64,000 nt of DNA. Source: Cyclobacterium amurskyense (GTDB lineage Bacteria > Bacteroidota > Bacteroidia > Cytophagales > Cyclobacteriaceae). Position 1 is the first letter of the stretch. Each line of letters opens with the position of its first letter. The stretch covers positions 62,001 to 126,000 of the forward strand of contig NZ_CP012040.1 in NCBI RefSeq assembly GCF_001050135.1. The letters are read 5' to 3'. Positions 44,676 to 53,811 of this stretch are shown in pieces. The position numbers were made by a program, and so were the translations under genes. Under the pieces are notes generated by a model that saw only the letters and a list, made by a program, of their open reading frames with translations, did not search any database and was not told where the DNA came from.

Positions 44676-46595
44676 ATGTTATCCATCAACAATCTCTCTT
44701 ATTATATTGGGGGTCGACCTCTTTATGAAAATGCTTCCCTTCACGTCAAGCCAAAAGACAAAATTGGTTTGGTAGGGCTCAATGGTACAGGCAAGTCTAC
44801 CCTATTAAAAATCATCTATGGAGACCTTCAACCTAGCTCAGGTGAAATCCAAAAAGCAAAGGACTGTAGCGTAGGTTTTCTTAATCAGGACTTGCTGTCT
44901 TACCAATCAGAAGACAGTATACTCGATGTTGCACTTGAGGCTTTCAAAGAAACCTTGACCTTACAGGAAGAAATAGACAAAGTACTTAGGGCGATGGAAA
45001 CAGATTATTCTGATGAAATCATCCAAAAATTGGCTAACCTTCAAGAAAGGTTTGAAGCACTGGAAGGGTACACTATAAAAGCCAAGGCTGAGGAAGTATT
45101 AGAAGGTATAGGATTTCAAACGGCTGACTTGAGTCGTCCGTTAAAAACATTTTCCGGAGGATGGAGGATGCGAGTGATGTTGGCAAAGTTACTTTTGGAA
45201 AAACCATCTTTGCTCATGCTGGATGAACCTACCAACCACCTTGACTTACCTTCCATACAATGGGTGGAAAATTACCTTAAGTCCTATGAGGGTGCTGTGA
45301 TTGTGGTTTCTCACGATCAAACTTTTTTGAACAATAGTACAGAAACTACTGTAGAGGTTTCCCGAGGCAACCTCACAAGTTATGCCGGTAACTATGCTTT
45401 CTATAAAAAGGAGAAAGTAGAGAGAGAAGAAATCCAGCAAAATGCTTACGAAAATCAACAGCAGATGATCAAGCAAACGGAGCGTTTTATCGAACGTTTC
45501 CGTGCCAAAGCTACCAAATCCAATCAGGTACAATCCAGGGTAAAGGCTTTGGATAGGTTGGATAAAATCTCTGAAGTAGAAAAAGATGAGGTATCTGTTA
45601 ATTTTAAATTTACTTTCTCTCAGAAATCAGGTCGGGATGTTATTGTATTGGAGGATGTTTCCAAAGCCTTTGGTGACCTTCAGATTCTAAAAAACACCAC
45701 CGCCCGAATTGAGAGAGGAGATAAAATAGCCCTTATTGGAGCCAATGGAAAAGGTAAATCTACCGTTCTGAGGATTATCAATGGTTCTGAACCTATAGAA
45801 GGAAAAAGAGAAGAAGGATACAACTTGATAAAAGCCTTCTTTGCACAGCACCAATTGGAAGCGCTAGGGATTAACAACGAAATCCTTCAAGAAATGTCTC
45901 AGGCAGGCAGTAGAAAATCAGAAACCGAACTGAGAAATGTTCTGGGCTGTTTTCTCTTTACCAATGAAGATGTTTTTAAGAAGATAAAGGTGCTTTCTGG
46001 AGGGGAAAAATCAAGAGTTGCTCTCGCCAAAACCTTGATTTCTGAAGCTAACTTCCTATTACTGGATGAACCTACCAATCACCTTGATATACAGTCTGTC
46101 AATATATTGATTCAAGCTTTACAGCAATACGAAGGTACTTTTGTTACTGTTTCTCACGACAGGTTATTTATCAAAGGAGTCGCCAATAAAATTTGGTATA
46201 TTGAAGACGAACAAATCAAGGTGTATCCAGGTACTTATGATGAATACGTTTACTGGCGTGCTAATCAAGCAGAGAAAGAAGTCAAGCCTCAAACCATTGT
46301 AAAAAAAGCACCAAAACCTTTGCCAAAAAGTTCGGCTGCAAAGCAAGATGACCATGCTCAGAAGAAAGCGCTAAAGGAAAAAGAGAAATCACTGGAAAGC
46401 CTGGAGCAGCAAATTACTGCTTTGGAAAAGAAAAAAACAGATATAGAGCATGAATTGGCCCAACCTTCCGTTTATGAAGATGAGGTGAAATTGCAACAGC
46501 TCAATGAAAAGTACAGCAAAATACAAAAAGAGGAAATTGTACTCAACCAGAAATGGGAAGCACTTGCTGAACAAATAGAGACCATGCAAAGTTAA
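44676..46595 (+). CDS. ABC-F family ATP-binding protein
   Basis: A 639-residue protein with two ABC ATPase domains and no membrane helices. Each half has Walker A (GLNGTGKSTLLK and GANGKGKSTVLR), the signature (TFSGGWRMRVMLAKLL and LSGGEKSRVALAKTL) and Walker B with LDEPTNHLD, the ABC-F hallmark. A charged linker joins the halves (about 240-300), and a long coiled coil ends the protein (about 560-638, rich in Lys and Glu). ABC-F proteins act on the ribosome, some protecting it from antibiotics; the subtype cannot be told by eye. Confidence 0.93.
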   Translation: MLSINNLSYYIGGRPLYENASLHVKPKDKIGLVGLNGTGKSTLLKIIYGDLQPSSGEIQKAKDCSVGFLNQDLLSYQSEDSILDVALEAFKETLTLQEEIDKVLRAMETDYSDEIIQKLANLQERFEALEGYTIKAKAEEVLEGIGFQTADLSRPLKTFSGGWRMRVMLAKLLLEKPSLLMLDEPTNHLDLPSIQWVENYLKSYEGAVIVVSHDQTFLNNSTETTVEVSRGNLTSYAGNYAFYKKEKVEREEIQQNAYENQQQMIKQTERFIERFRAKATKSNQVQSRVKALDRLDKISEVEKDEVSVNFKFTFSQKSGRDVIVLEDVSKAFGDLQILKNTTARIERGDKIALIGANGKGKSTVLRIINGSEPIEGKREEGYNLIKAFFAQHQLEALGINNEILQEMSQAGSRKSETELRNVLGCFLFTNEDVFKKIKVLSGGEKSRVALAKTLISEANFLLLDEPTNHLDIQSVNILIQALQQYEGTFVTVSHDRLFIKGVANKIWYIEDEQIKVYPGTYDEYVYWRANQAEKEVKPQTIVKKAPKPLPKSSAAKQDDHAQKKALKEKEKSLESLEQQITALEKKKTDIEHELAQPSVYEDEVKLQQLNEKYSKIQKEEIVLNQKWEALAEQIETMQS

Positions 46596-46635
46596 AATTA
46601 AGTGCTTTCACTGGCACAAAACCTATACCTAACCG

Positions 46636-47910
46636 ATGAGAAGCCCATTGACTAAGCTTGTTTTTTTTCTAATACTTTTTACAACAAAACTTTTGTCTGC
46701 ACAGGAAGTATTGGAAGATCAGGTCTATGATGAAAACATAAGAACTGTACAGCTTTATCCAGCAAGCAGTGAGTTTTCAGCACAAATGACAACTCCGGTT
46801 ATTTCTCTCAATAGCCCTGTTCCATTGGAATTGCATTTCGATGACATTGCTTTTGAGACGGACAGGTTCTTGGCTAAATTGATACATTGTGATGCTGACT
46901 GGACCCAATCTGGGCTTAAAGATCCGGATTTCCTAACCCAATACAATGAATACAACATCAACTCCTATGAATATGGTATCAATACCAGAATACCTTATAT
47001 TCATTATACTTTTCAGATACCTACCGTCACAAGATCTGGGAATTATATTCTAAAAGTATACCGAGGAAGGAAAGAATCAGATGTGATTTTCACAAAAAGA
47101 TTCATGGTTTACCAAAATCAGGTTGGAATAGGCGCAGAAATTGTTCCTCCTAGCATAAATGAAAACCGTAGAATTGCCCAACAAATCAACCTCAATATCG
47201 GCTATGGTAATCGTGAGTTGATTGATCCACTAAATAATACCAAGGTAGTCATTCGTCAAAATCAAAGATGGGACAATGCCATTTACGGTTTGAAATTCAC
47301 TCACATCCGAGAGGATATCAAACAGTTACAATACCAATTATTTGACGGCTCTAATACCTTTATGGCGGGCAATGAATTTCGCTTTGTTGACTTGCGCTTC
47401 GTACGTACTCGTGGACGGAATATTGCCAAGGTTAGCATGGAAGAAGATGTTGTCTTTGCTGAAGCTGCAGTGGACAAAGACAGAAAAGGATTGCCCTATT
47501 TAGAATACTTAGACCTCAATGGACAATTTGGTGTTTTCAATATGGAAAGGCAGAATCATCTTTTGGAAAGTGAGTATGTATTACTGAACTTTAATCTAGA
47601 ATCTCCTGAGCTACCTAAGCCTCCATATATCTTAGGCGCCCTGACCAATTGGGGTAAAATCCCTGAGGCTAAGATGGTATACAACAAAAAAAAGGGACTT
47701 TACCAGACAAGTTTATTTTTAAAGCAGGGCTGGTATGATTATCAATATGGCTTTCAGACAGCGGATGGATGGGACATAGAAGCCTTTGAAGACAATCATT
47801 TTCAGACTGAAAACGAATACGAAATCTTTTTTTATTACCGGGATATGGGTTCGAGGTATGATGAACTGATAGGTTATACCGTCATCAACCCTAACAAAAG
47901 GAGGTTTTAA
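46636..47910 (+). CDS. Type IX secretion system plug-type protein (DUF5103)
   Basis: A 424-residue exported protein (signal peptide 1-22, ending LSAQ) of the DUF5103 family, called the type IX secretion system plug domain. The opening block DENIRTVQLYP, the segment FLTQYNEYNINSYEYGINTRIPY and the closing YRDMGSRYDELIGY are the family's conserved parts. It would block or gate the outer-membrane Sov translocon that exports T9SS cargo. The gene stands 40 bases downstream of the ABC-F gene on the same strand. Confidence 0.88.
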   Translation: MRSPLTKLVFFLILFTTKLLSAQEVLEDQVYDENIRTVQLYPASSEFSAQMTTPVISLNSPVPLELHFDDIAFETDRFLAKLIHCDADWTQSGLKDPDFLTQYNEYNINSYEYGINTRIPYIHYTFQIPTVTRSGNYILKVYRGRKESDVIFTKRFMVYQNQVGIGAEIVPPSINENRRIAQQINLNIGYGNRELIDPLNNTKVVIRQNQRWDNAIYGLKFTHIREDIKQLQYQLFDGSNTFMAGNEFRFVDLRFVRTRGRNIAKVSMEEDVVFAEAAVDKDRKGLPYLEYLDLNGQFGVFNMERQNHLLESEYVLLNFNLESPELPKPPYILGALTNWGKIPEAKMVYNKKKGLYQTSLFLKQGWYDYQYGFQTADGWDIEAFEDNHFQTENEYEIFFYYRDMGSRYDELIGYTVINPNKRRF

Positions 47911-48161
47911 GTAAATTTCACCTTCAAAGAAGGGGATGATTGTTTACCTTTCGGCTATCCAATTGAAATTACACCTATACCCCAGAAAGGCGATTCAGCC
48001 TCACAAACACGGAATACAAGCTTGCTTTTAACGCTATGAGTTAAACCACTCTAATCACAGCAGGGCAGCAACCCGCTAGTGAATCACTGGTTTTACGCGA
48101 AAAAATGAACCAAACTTAATGAGAAAAACCGTATATTTTTTCATCTGTTCAAATCAATCTA

Positions 48162-48196
48162 AACAAAAAAAATACCCGGCTTAATTACCGGGTATT
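48162..48196 (-). terminator. Terminator at the cas6 end
   Basis: AATACCCGG and CCGGGTATT form a perfect 9-base stem with an 8-base loop. On the minus strand a run of T follows the stem, so it ends the cas6 transcript; the plus strand lacks a strong T run. Confidence 0.75.
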
Positions 48197-48201
48197 CAGT
48201 T

Positions 48202-49095
48202 TTAATCATTTCCTTCTTCAGGCTTTTCATCCTCGTTTTCCGCTCTTTCGTCGTTTTTACGAGGCTCATGAGTTTGTGCTCTGTAAGGCACAAACCCTTC
48301 TCTTTTAAACTTATAGGGTTCTGTACGCTGACTTGGCATATTATTAGCCAAATCCAACATCCCGAAACCTTTATGGGTAAATGCCCCTAATCCACATTTA
48401 AATACAAATTCCTGGACTTCGCTTGCAGCATATAAGGTAAAAGGCAAGGTATAACCTCTAACCTCATACTTCACATCCATGTCATAGACAGAATAGATTC
48501 TTGCGAATTTTTTCTGTTGTTCACGAAGTTTGTTTACGTAAACCATGTCCGGTACAACCTGAAATTTATAAAAAGATTCCATTTGTTCCTGATTGTACCA
48601 ACCAGATTTCTCCATTCTTGTGAGCGTAGACTCATACAAAAGATCAGAAAACTCATCGGTGTCAGGGTTAATAAATCTTTTACCAGACTCATCATCAAAG
48701 GTGGGAGTAAGCAAAACCAATGGCGAGATACAAACAAATTTATTGGATGTCTCTAAAGGTGGCTCGATCTCTTTCTCAGTATATTCAGGCGATAATATTA
48801 AATTACCCAATTCAATTTTGGGAGTTTTAAAAACCTGCTTCAATAGATAATCTATAAAAGGTTCATCAGGTGCTGAAACCACAAGTGTAACCAAACTGGA
48901 ATAATAATGCAACCCACTTCTACTAACTTTTGTTTGGCCTTTTAGCCCAGAAAAGTTGAAGTAATTGTAGTTAAAAAACTCTTCCTGGCCTCCTTTAACG
49001 ATCAGACCTTTGAGAAACTGAGCTAAGATGTACTGATGGTGAAAGGGTAAGTAAGCACCTTTGTTCTTTAAGGAAAATATTAATCTAATTCTCAC
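48202..49095 (-). CDS. cas6: Solitary CRISPR endoribonuclease Cas6
   Basis: A 297-residue RAMP-fold protein of the Cas6 type, which cuts precursor CRISPR RNA within the repeat hairpin. The opening LIFSLKNKGAYLPFHHQYIL places the likely catalytic His at 19 or 20. The glycine-rich loop CGLGAFTHKGFGMLDL near residue 240 is the family's strongest signature. The C-terminal 45 residues are charged and probably disordered. No cas1, cas2, effector or repeat array lies in the window. Similar stand-alone Cas6 genes are known in Bacteroidota; the local role is unknown. Confidence 0.85.
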   Translation of the reverse strand: MRIRLIFSLKNKGAYLPFHHQYILAQFLKGLIVKGGQEEFFNYNYFNFSGLKGQTKVSRSGLHYYSSLVTLVVSAPDEPFIDYLLKQVFKTPKIELGNLILSPEYTEKEIEPPLETSNKFVCISPLVLLTPTFDDESGKRFINPDTDEFSDLLYESTLTRMEKSGWYNQEQMESFYKFQVVPDMVYVNKLREQQKKFARIYSVYDMDVKYEVRGYTLPFTLYAASEVQEFVFKCGLGAFTHKGFGMLDLANNMPSQRTEPYKFKREGFVPYRAQTHEPRKNDERAENEDEKPEEGND

Positions 49096-49205
49096 GACTA
49101 TAAAAATGAAAAGTTAAACAAAAATTTATTTCATCACACTACCTGAACTAACTGATAGTCGAGCAAATAAGTTGCAACAAACTTAATAATAATATTTCAA
49201 TTAAT

Positions 49206-50303
49206 TTACACATTGAACCTAAAATGCATGATATCTCCGTCACAAACTACATATTCTTTACCTTCAACTGCAATTTTCCCGTTTTCACGGCAAATAGCCT
49301 CAGTTTTGAACATCTCAAAATCTTTTAGTTTAATAACTTCTGCTTTGATAAAACCTTTCTCAAAATCAGTATGGATCACACCTGCTGCTGCTGGGGCTTT
49401 CCAACCTTTGGTGATTGTCCAGGCTCTTACCTCCTGCACTCCAGCCGTAAAATAGGTTATTAGGTTCAATAGATCATAGGCAGCAGCGATCAATCTGTTC
49501 AAGCCACTTTCCTCAAGTCCATACTCACCTAAAAACATTTCTTTCTCTTCGGGCTCTTCAAACTCTGCAATTTGCTCTTCCAATGCTGCGCAAAGGATAA
49601 TCACATCTGCGTTCTCATTTGCTACCTCCGCTTTGAGTTTATCCACATACTCGTTACCCTCCTTAATACTTCCTTCATCTACATTGGCAACATACAATAC
49701 GGGTTTAATCGTCAACAAATGGATGTCTGCTATGGCTTTAAGGTCGTCGTCTTCCGCTTCTATTGCACGGGCATTCTTACCTTCTTTTAAACCTTCTTTA
49801 AATTTTTGTAAACTTTCAACAGCTTTTCTAGCTTTGGCGTCTCCACTTTTTGCAACTTTCTCTATCCTGATTAGTTTTTTATCAATTGACTCAATGTCTT
49901 TTAGCTGCAACTCAGTATCAATAACTTCCTTGTCGAAAATGGGATCTACTCCACCTGCCACATGTACTACATTGGGATCGTCAAAGCATCTGATAACGTG
50001 AATGATCGCATCAACCTCTCTAATATTACCCAAAAATTTATTTCCTAAACCTTCTCCCCTACTTGCGCCTTTTACTAATCCAGCTATATCTACAAATTCG
50101 ATTACTGTTGGAAGTACTCTTTGTGGATTCACCAGATTTTCCAAGATTTGTAAACGCTTATCCGGCACTGTCACAACACCCACATTGGGTTCGATAGTAC
50201 AAAAAGGAAAATTTGCTGCTTCAGCCTTAGCACTTGACAAGGCGTTAAATAATGTTGACTTTCCTACATTTGGTAAGCCTACAATTCCACACTTAAGTCC
50301 CAT
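49206..50303 (-). CDS. ychF: Redox-regulated ATPase YchF (OBG-type)
   Basis: A 365-residue P-loop protein. Walker A GLPNVGKSTLFNALS, switch II DIAGLVKGASRGEGLGN and the C-terminal TGS domain (TAGVQEVRAWTITKGWKAPAAAGVIH) match YchF, which hydrolyses ATP rather than GTP and acts at the ribosome and in oxidative stress. Length fits. It lies 6 bases downstream of the AI-2E-type transporter gene on the same strand. Confidence 0.95.
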   Translation of the reverse strand: MGLKCGIVGLPNVGKSTLFNALSSAKAEAANFPFCTIEPNVGVVTVPDKRLQILENLVNPQRVLPTVIEFVDIAGLVKGASRGEGLGNKFLGNIREVDAIIHVIRCFDDPNVVHVAGGVDPIFDKEVIDTELQLKDIESIDKKLIRIEKVAKSGDAKARKAVESLQKFKEGLKEGKNARAIEAEDDDLKAIADIHLLTIKPVLYVANVDEGSIKEGNEYVDKLKAEVANENADVIILCAALEEQIAEFEEPEEKEMFLGEYGLEESGLNRLIAAAYDLLNLITYFTAGVQEVRAWTITKGWKAPAAAGVIHTDFEKGFIKAEVIKLKDFEMFKTEAICRENGKIAVEGKEYVVCDGDIMHFRFNV

Positions 50304-50308
50304 GAATG

Positions 50309-51400
50309 TTAAATCTTATCTATTCTAAATATCCTGTATTCTCTATACCCCTTATAAAATTCCTTTATAGAAACCCTAAATATAGTATAAACTGGTATGG
50401 CGAAAATCATACCCAATACACCGGCAATTTTTGCCCCCACAAAGATAATAACAAAAATTTCAAGAGGGTGAGCTTTTACTGATTTAGAAAAAATAAAAGG
50501 CTGTAATATCACATTATCACTCACCTGCACTATAGAAAAAACTGTTAACACCTTAAAAAGAAACAAATACACTTCATTAGTGGTATTAAAATCGCCTGTA
50601 GAAAGACCGACCAACACGCCAAAACTGGCTCCTAAAATTGGCCCAGCGTAGGGTATTAGATTGGCAACCGCCGCAAAAACAGCAATGGTCATCGCATATT
50701 CAATATTTCCTATAGTTAAACCTACGGATGCAATTGTGAAAATCACCGACATTTGAATCAATAAGCCTATTAGGTAATTGGACAATAGTCTTTCCACCTT
50801 GTGAAAGGTAGCTACAGACAGTTCAAAATACTTATTCGGTATAAAATTTAATAGGTTTCTCCTTAGAAGTCCATTTTCCAAAAGCAGAAAAAAGGTGATA
50901 AAACCTATGGCCAGTATACTAATAAAAAAGCTACTTGTTGTGGAAATTACGCCATTGATAAAACCTTGAAAATTCATCCCATTGACACTATTGATGAGGC
51001 TTTCCTTTACAAGCTGAATCAGATAACCCGGCTCATTGTCAATTAGGTTCAACTGAATAAGAATGCCTTCCAAGTTGGCAATAGGCTTTTGAATCTGATC
51101 ATAGAGGTAATTAACATCCAGATCTTTCAACAATTCAACTTGTGAACGAAACAAGGGAATAAATAATAGCACCAATAAAAACACTACCGAAAGTATGGCT
51201 AAAAATGATATTAAAATGGCCAGTGAACGGGGAATATGCTGCCCCATTATGTACAGGTTATTGATCTTATTGGTAAGTGGCCGAAGTGCAGCGGCAATAA
51301 CAAGAGAGAATATAAAATAGAGGCTTATATTAGAAAAATACCATCCCAACACAAAAACAAGCAGGGTTGCAACTATAGCCGTTAATATAACTTTTAGCAT
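50309..51400 (-). CDS. AI-2E family transporter
   Basis: A 363-residue membrane protein with about eight helices, of the AI-2E/PerM family. The conserved late blocks are visible: AVANLIPYAGPILGASFGVLVG near residue 235 and the ending region with VSDNVILQPFIFSKSVKAHPLE and KIAGVLGMIFAIPVY. Members export a small autoinducer or ions; the substrate is unknown. It is followed by ychF after 5 bases. Confidence 0.92.
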   Translation of the reverse strand: MLKVILTAIVATLLVFVLGWYFSNISLYFIFSLVIAAALRPLTNKINNLYIMGQHIPRSLAILISFLAILSVVFLLVLLFIPLFRSQVELLKDLDVNYLYDQIQKPIANLEGILIQLNLIDNEPGYLIQLVKESLINSVNGMNFQGFINGVISTTSSFFISILAIGFITFFLLLENGLLRRNLLNFIPNKYFELSVATFHKVERLLSNYLIGLLIQMSVIFTIASVGLTIGNIEYAMTIAVFAAVANLIPYAGPILGASFGVLVGLSTGDFNTTNEVYLFLFKVLTVFSIVQVSDNVILQPFIFSKSVKAHPLEIFVIIFVGAKIAGVLGMIFAIPVYTIFRVSIKEFYKGYREYRIFRIDKI

Positions 51401-51412
51401 GGATCAAAAATA

Positions 51413-51481
51413 ACAAAAAAATCGAACCCTGTACCATGCTTTCCACTAATAGAGGAAAAACATTTTCAAGGTTCGATTTAT
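51413..51481 (-). terminator. Terminator after the PUR-family gene
   Basis: AAATCGAACC (51418-51427) pairs with GGTTCGATTT (51472-51481) as a 10-base stem over a long loop. Read on the minus strand a run of T follows, so it would end the transcript of the gene at 51542-51895. Confidence 0.6.
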
Positions 51482-51541
51482 AAAGCTTTTGGATTAAATA
51501 GTATAAATGGCTCGTGTTTAAAAGATCCGCCAATTAATTCC

Positions 51542-51895
51542 TTAATCCCATTTCAGGTCTTCACCAAATTTACTGTTATTTTCGTTATTTGATTCGGTAG
51601 TTTCAGGCTCAGCATCAAATTGAGAGAAATCAAAATCTGCCATCAAGTCATTCTTCACATGGTCTACTGCCTCTTGAAGCGCATCTACAAATTTCCCAAA
51701 ATCCTCTTTGTACAAGAATATTTTGTGCTTTTCATAGTAGAAATTATCGTCCTTGATTTTCCTTTTGCTCTCTGTAATGGTCAAATAGTAATCATTGGAC
51801 CGGGTAGACTTAACATCAAAAAAATAGGTTCTTTTACCTGCCTTTACCCTTTTGGTGAAAATCTCATCTCTTTCGTAATCTTTATTATCTTCCAC
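51542..51895 (-). CDS. PUR-family nucleic-acid-binding protein (DUF3276)
   Basis: A 117-residue protein. The core RTYFFDVKSTRSNDYYLTITESK followed by FYYEKHKIFLYKEDFGKF is the PUR repeat of the bacterial DUF3276 family, which binds single-stranded DNA and RNA. The C-terminal 35 residues are acidic and unordered. The family is typical of Bacteroidota, and the gene is single-copy core in this group. Length fits. Confidence 0.9.
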   Translation of the reverse strand: MEDNKDYERDEIFTKRVKAGKRTYFFDVKSTRSNDYYLTITESKRKIKDDNFYYEKHKIFLYKEDFGKFVDALQEAVDHVKNDLMADFDFSQFDAEPETTESNNENNSKFGEDLKWD

Positions 51896-52066
51896 TATCC
51901 AAATATTTATTTTTTAAAAATCAATTTAATGCCAAGTTAAATCAATTCAAATATCAAATTCAAGTTATTACAAGTTTTTTTTCTGAAAATATGTGATATT
52001 CGTCAAAATACCTATTGGAAAAGACAATTTTATGACTACAAAATATTGATATTCTTATCTCTAAGA

Positions 52067-52414
52067 TTATTCTCCGTGTAGAAATTGTTTCTTAGCAACT
52101 AATTCTTCTTCTGTTTCTCTGTTGTCAGGATCATCTACACAGCAGTCCACTGGACACACTGCAGCACACTGAGGTTCCTCGTGAAAACCAGTACATTCCG
52201 TACATTTCTGAGTTACGATATAATAAAACTCATCAGAGACAGGTTCTTGTTTTTCATCACCTGCTACCACTGTTCCATCCTCTTGTATCACCTCATTCAG
52301 CTCAGTGCCTCCACCCCAGGTCCACTCTATTCCTCCCTCATAAATGGCGGTATTGGGGCATTCTGGTTCACATGCACCACAATTGATGCATTCGTCCGTT
52401 ATCATTATTGCCAT
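52067..52414 (-). CDS. 4Fe-4S dicluster ferredoxin
   Basis: About 115 residues from the ATG at 52414; the longer frame adds a 24-residue start that is not conserved-looking. It holds two 4Fe-4S motifs: CINCGACEPECP at residues 9-20 and CTECTGFHEEPQCAAVCPVD in the second half. It is a soluble electron carrier, of the kind that can serve 2-oxoacid oxidoreductases such as the korAB product in this window. It is divergent from the acyl-CoA reductase gene. Confidence 0.9.
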   Translation of the reverse strand: MAIMITDECINCGACEPECPNTAIYEGGIEWTWGGGTELNEVIQEDGTVVAGDEKQEPVSDEFYYIVTQKCTECTGFHEEPQCAAVCPVDCCVDDPDNRETEEELVAKKQFLHGE

Positions 52415-52565
52415 TGTGCTTCTTTTTTTGTTCGACCGCAAAACTACTAACCAATTCACAATCTCACAAGCAAAATGATTCTCCATTCAAAAAATATCTC
52501 ATAGACATTATTTGTTACACTAACTATTTGATGAAAATTATCCCTTAGCTTTCCTTACGAATAAT

Positions 52566-52573
52566 TATATTTG
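52566..52573 (+). promoter_or_regulatory. Possible promoter box for the acyl-CoA reductase gene
   Basis: TATATTTG fits the TAnnTTTG box of Bacteroidota promoters, 61 bases before the ATG at 52634. The -33 TTG is not clear, so this is a weak call. Confidence 0.35.
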
Positions 52574-52633
52574 GGGCAAACTTCACCAATTGACAAAGTC
52601 TTTACGCGGACCTTGTTTACTATTCTTAAAATT

Positions 52634-53650
52634 ATGGATGTAAATCAAAGACTAACCCAACTTGCTGCATTAGGCGATCGCTTGCTTCATTTATCTGATG
52701 ACACCAAAGCTGAACTTTTTGCTAAAATGCAAAATTACAACAATTGGTTTACCCCTAAGCAGTCGGCTTTGGCCCTTAATGGAATAAGCAGGTACCTTTC
52801 TCACGATAAGTTAAAAGCCTGGATACAGCCCTATTCTTTCGACACAAACTCTGCCGATAAAAATATAGGCATCATTATGGCCGGAAATATCCCTGGTGTT
52901 GGCTTCCATGATTTGCTTTGCACCTTAATGGCCGGACACAAAGCAAGAATAAAATTGGGGTCTTCAGACAGCATCTTAATCCCTTGGTTGGTAGAACAAT
53001 TGACATCAATATCACCTGAATTGGCCTCAACAATTTCATTTGAAGAGCGCTTAACTGGTATGGACGCCTACATTGCCACTGGTAGTGACAATTCAGCGAG
53101 GTATTTTGATTATTATTTTGGAAAATACCCCCATATAATTCGAAAAAACAGAACTTCAATAGCCGTACTCAATGGAGAGGAATCCGAATTTGACCTAGAA
53201 TTACTTGCCTCAGACATCTTCACTTATTACGGCTTAGGTTGTAGAAATGTATCCAAAGTTTTTTTTACCGATATTTCCCAAGTACAGGATTTTATGAAGG
53301 CCATGGAAAAGGTAAGTGGGGTATTGGATCACCACAAGTACTTTAATAATTACGAGTACAACAAGTCCAAGTACCTCATTAATCGGGTCCCTCATTTTGA
53401 CAACGGACATTTACTATTAGTGGAATCAAAGGATTTGGTTTCCCCTATTTCTGTACTCTACTATGAAGTTTATGATTCCGCTGATTCATTAAAGGATAGT
53501 TTAACCTCCTTGGAAGACAAAGTTCAATGTATTGTTTCAAAAGATGGCTGGTTTAAGGGAAGTATCCCCTTAGGTACTGCTCAAAGCCCTGAAGTTCACG
53601 ATTATGCAGACAATATTGACACTCTGGCTTTCCTTTTGGCATTGGAATAG
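52634..53650 (+). CDS. Acyl-CoA reductase (LuxC-like)
   Basis: About 338 residues from the ATG at 52634 (MDVNQRLTQ). It matches the LuxC acyl-CoA reductase family found in Bacteroidota: IGIIMAGNIPGVGFHDLL (N-terminal nucleotide-binding loop) near residue 78, then GLGCRNVSKVF (with a conserved Cys, the thioester site) near residue 215. It reduces an acyl-CoA to an aldehyde with NADPH. It is next to a ferredoxin gene on the other strand; the aldehyde's fate is unknown. Confidence 0.85.
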   Translation: MDVNQRLTQLAALGDRLLHLSDDTKAELFAKMQNYNNWFTPKQSALALNGISRYLSHDKLKAWIQPYSFDTNSADKNIGIIMAGNIPGVGFHDLLCTLMAGHKARIKLGSSDSILIPWLVEQLTSISPELASTISFEERLTGMDAYIATGSDNSARYFDYYFGKYPHIIRKNRTSIAVLNGEESEFDLELLASDIFTYYGLGCRNVSKVFFTDISQVQDFMKAMEKVSGVLDHHKYFNNYEYNKSKYLINRVPHFDNGHLLLVESKDLVSPISVLYYEVYDSADSLKDSLTSLEDKVQCIVSKDGWFKGSIPLGTAQSPEVHDYADNIDTLAFLLALE

Positions 53651-53758
53651 CACCTGTAAAATCCGGTACACCAGCTATTTTGAATAAATTTATTTTTTAA
53701 ATCCTTTATAAATAAGCATATTAAACAAGCATCATGCCCAATTAATTATTGATTTTAG

Positions 53759-53766
53759 TATCTTTG
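53759..53766 (+). promoter_or_regulatory. Promoter -7 box of the aconitase gene
   Basis: TATCTTTG fits TAnnTTTG, 46 bases before the ATG at 53812, and is followed by GCGCC as in many Cytophagales promoters. No -33 TTG stands out. Confidence 0.45.
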
Positions 53767-53811
53767 CGCCCTATTGAATTTTCATCAAACAACAATATAA
53801 CTTCATTATTA

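Noticed and set aside
47911..48161. Possible CRISPR array next to cas6
   Set aside because: No direct repeats with regular spacing are present on either side of the cas6 gene.
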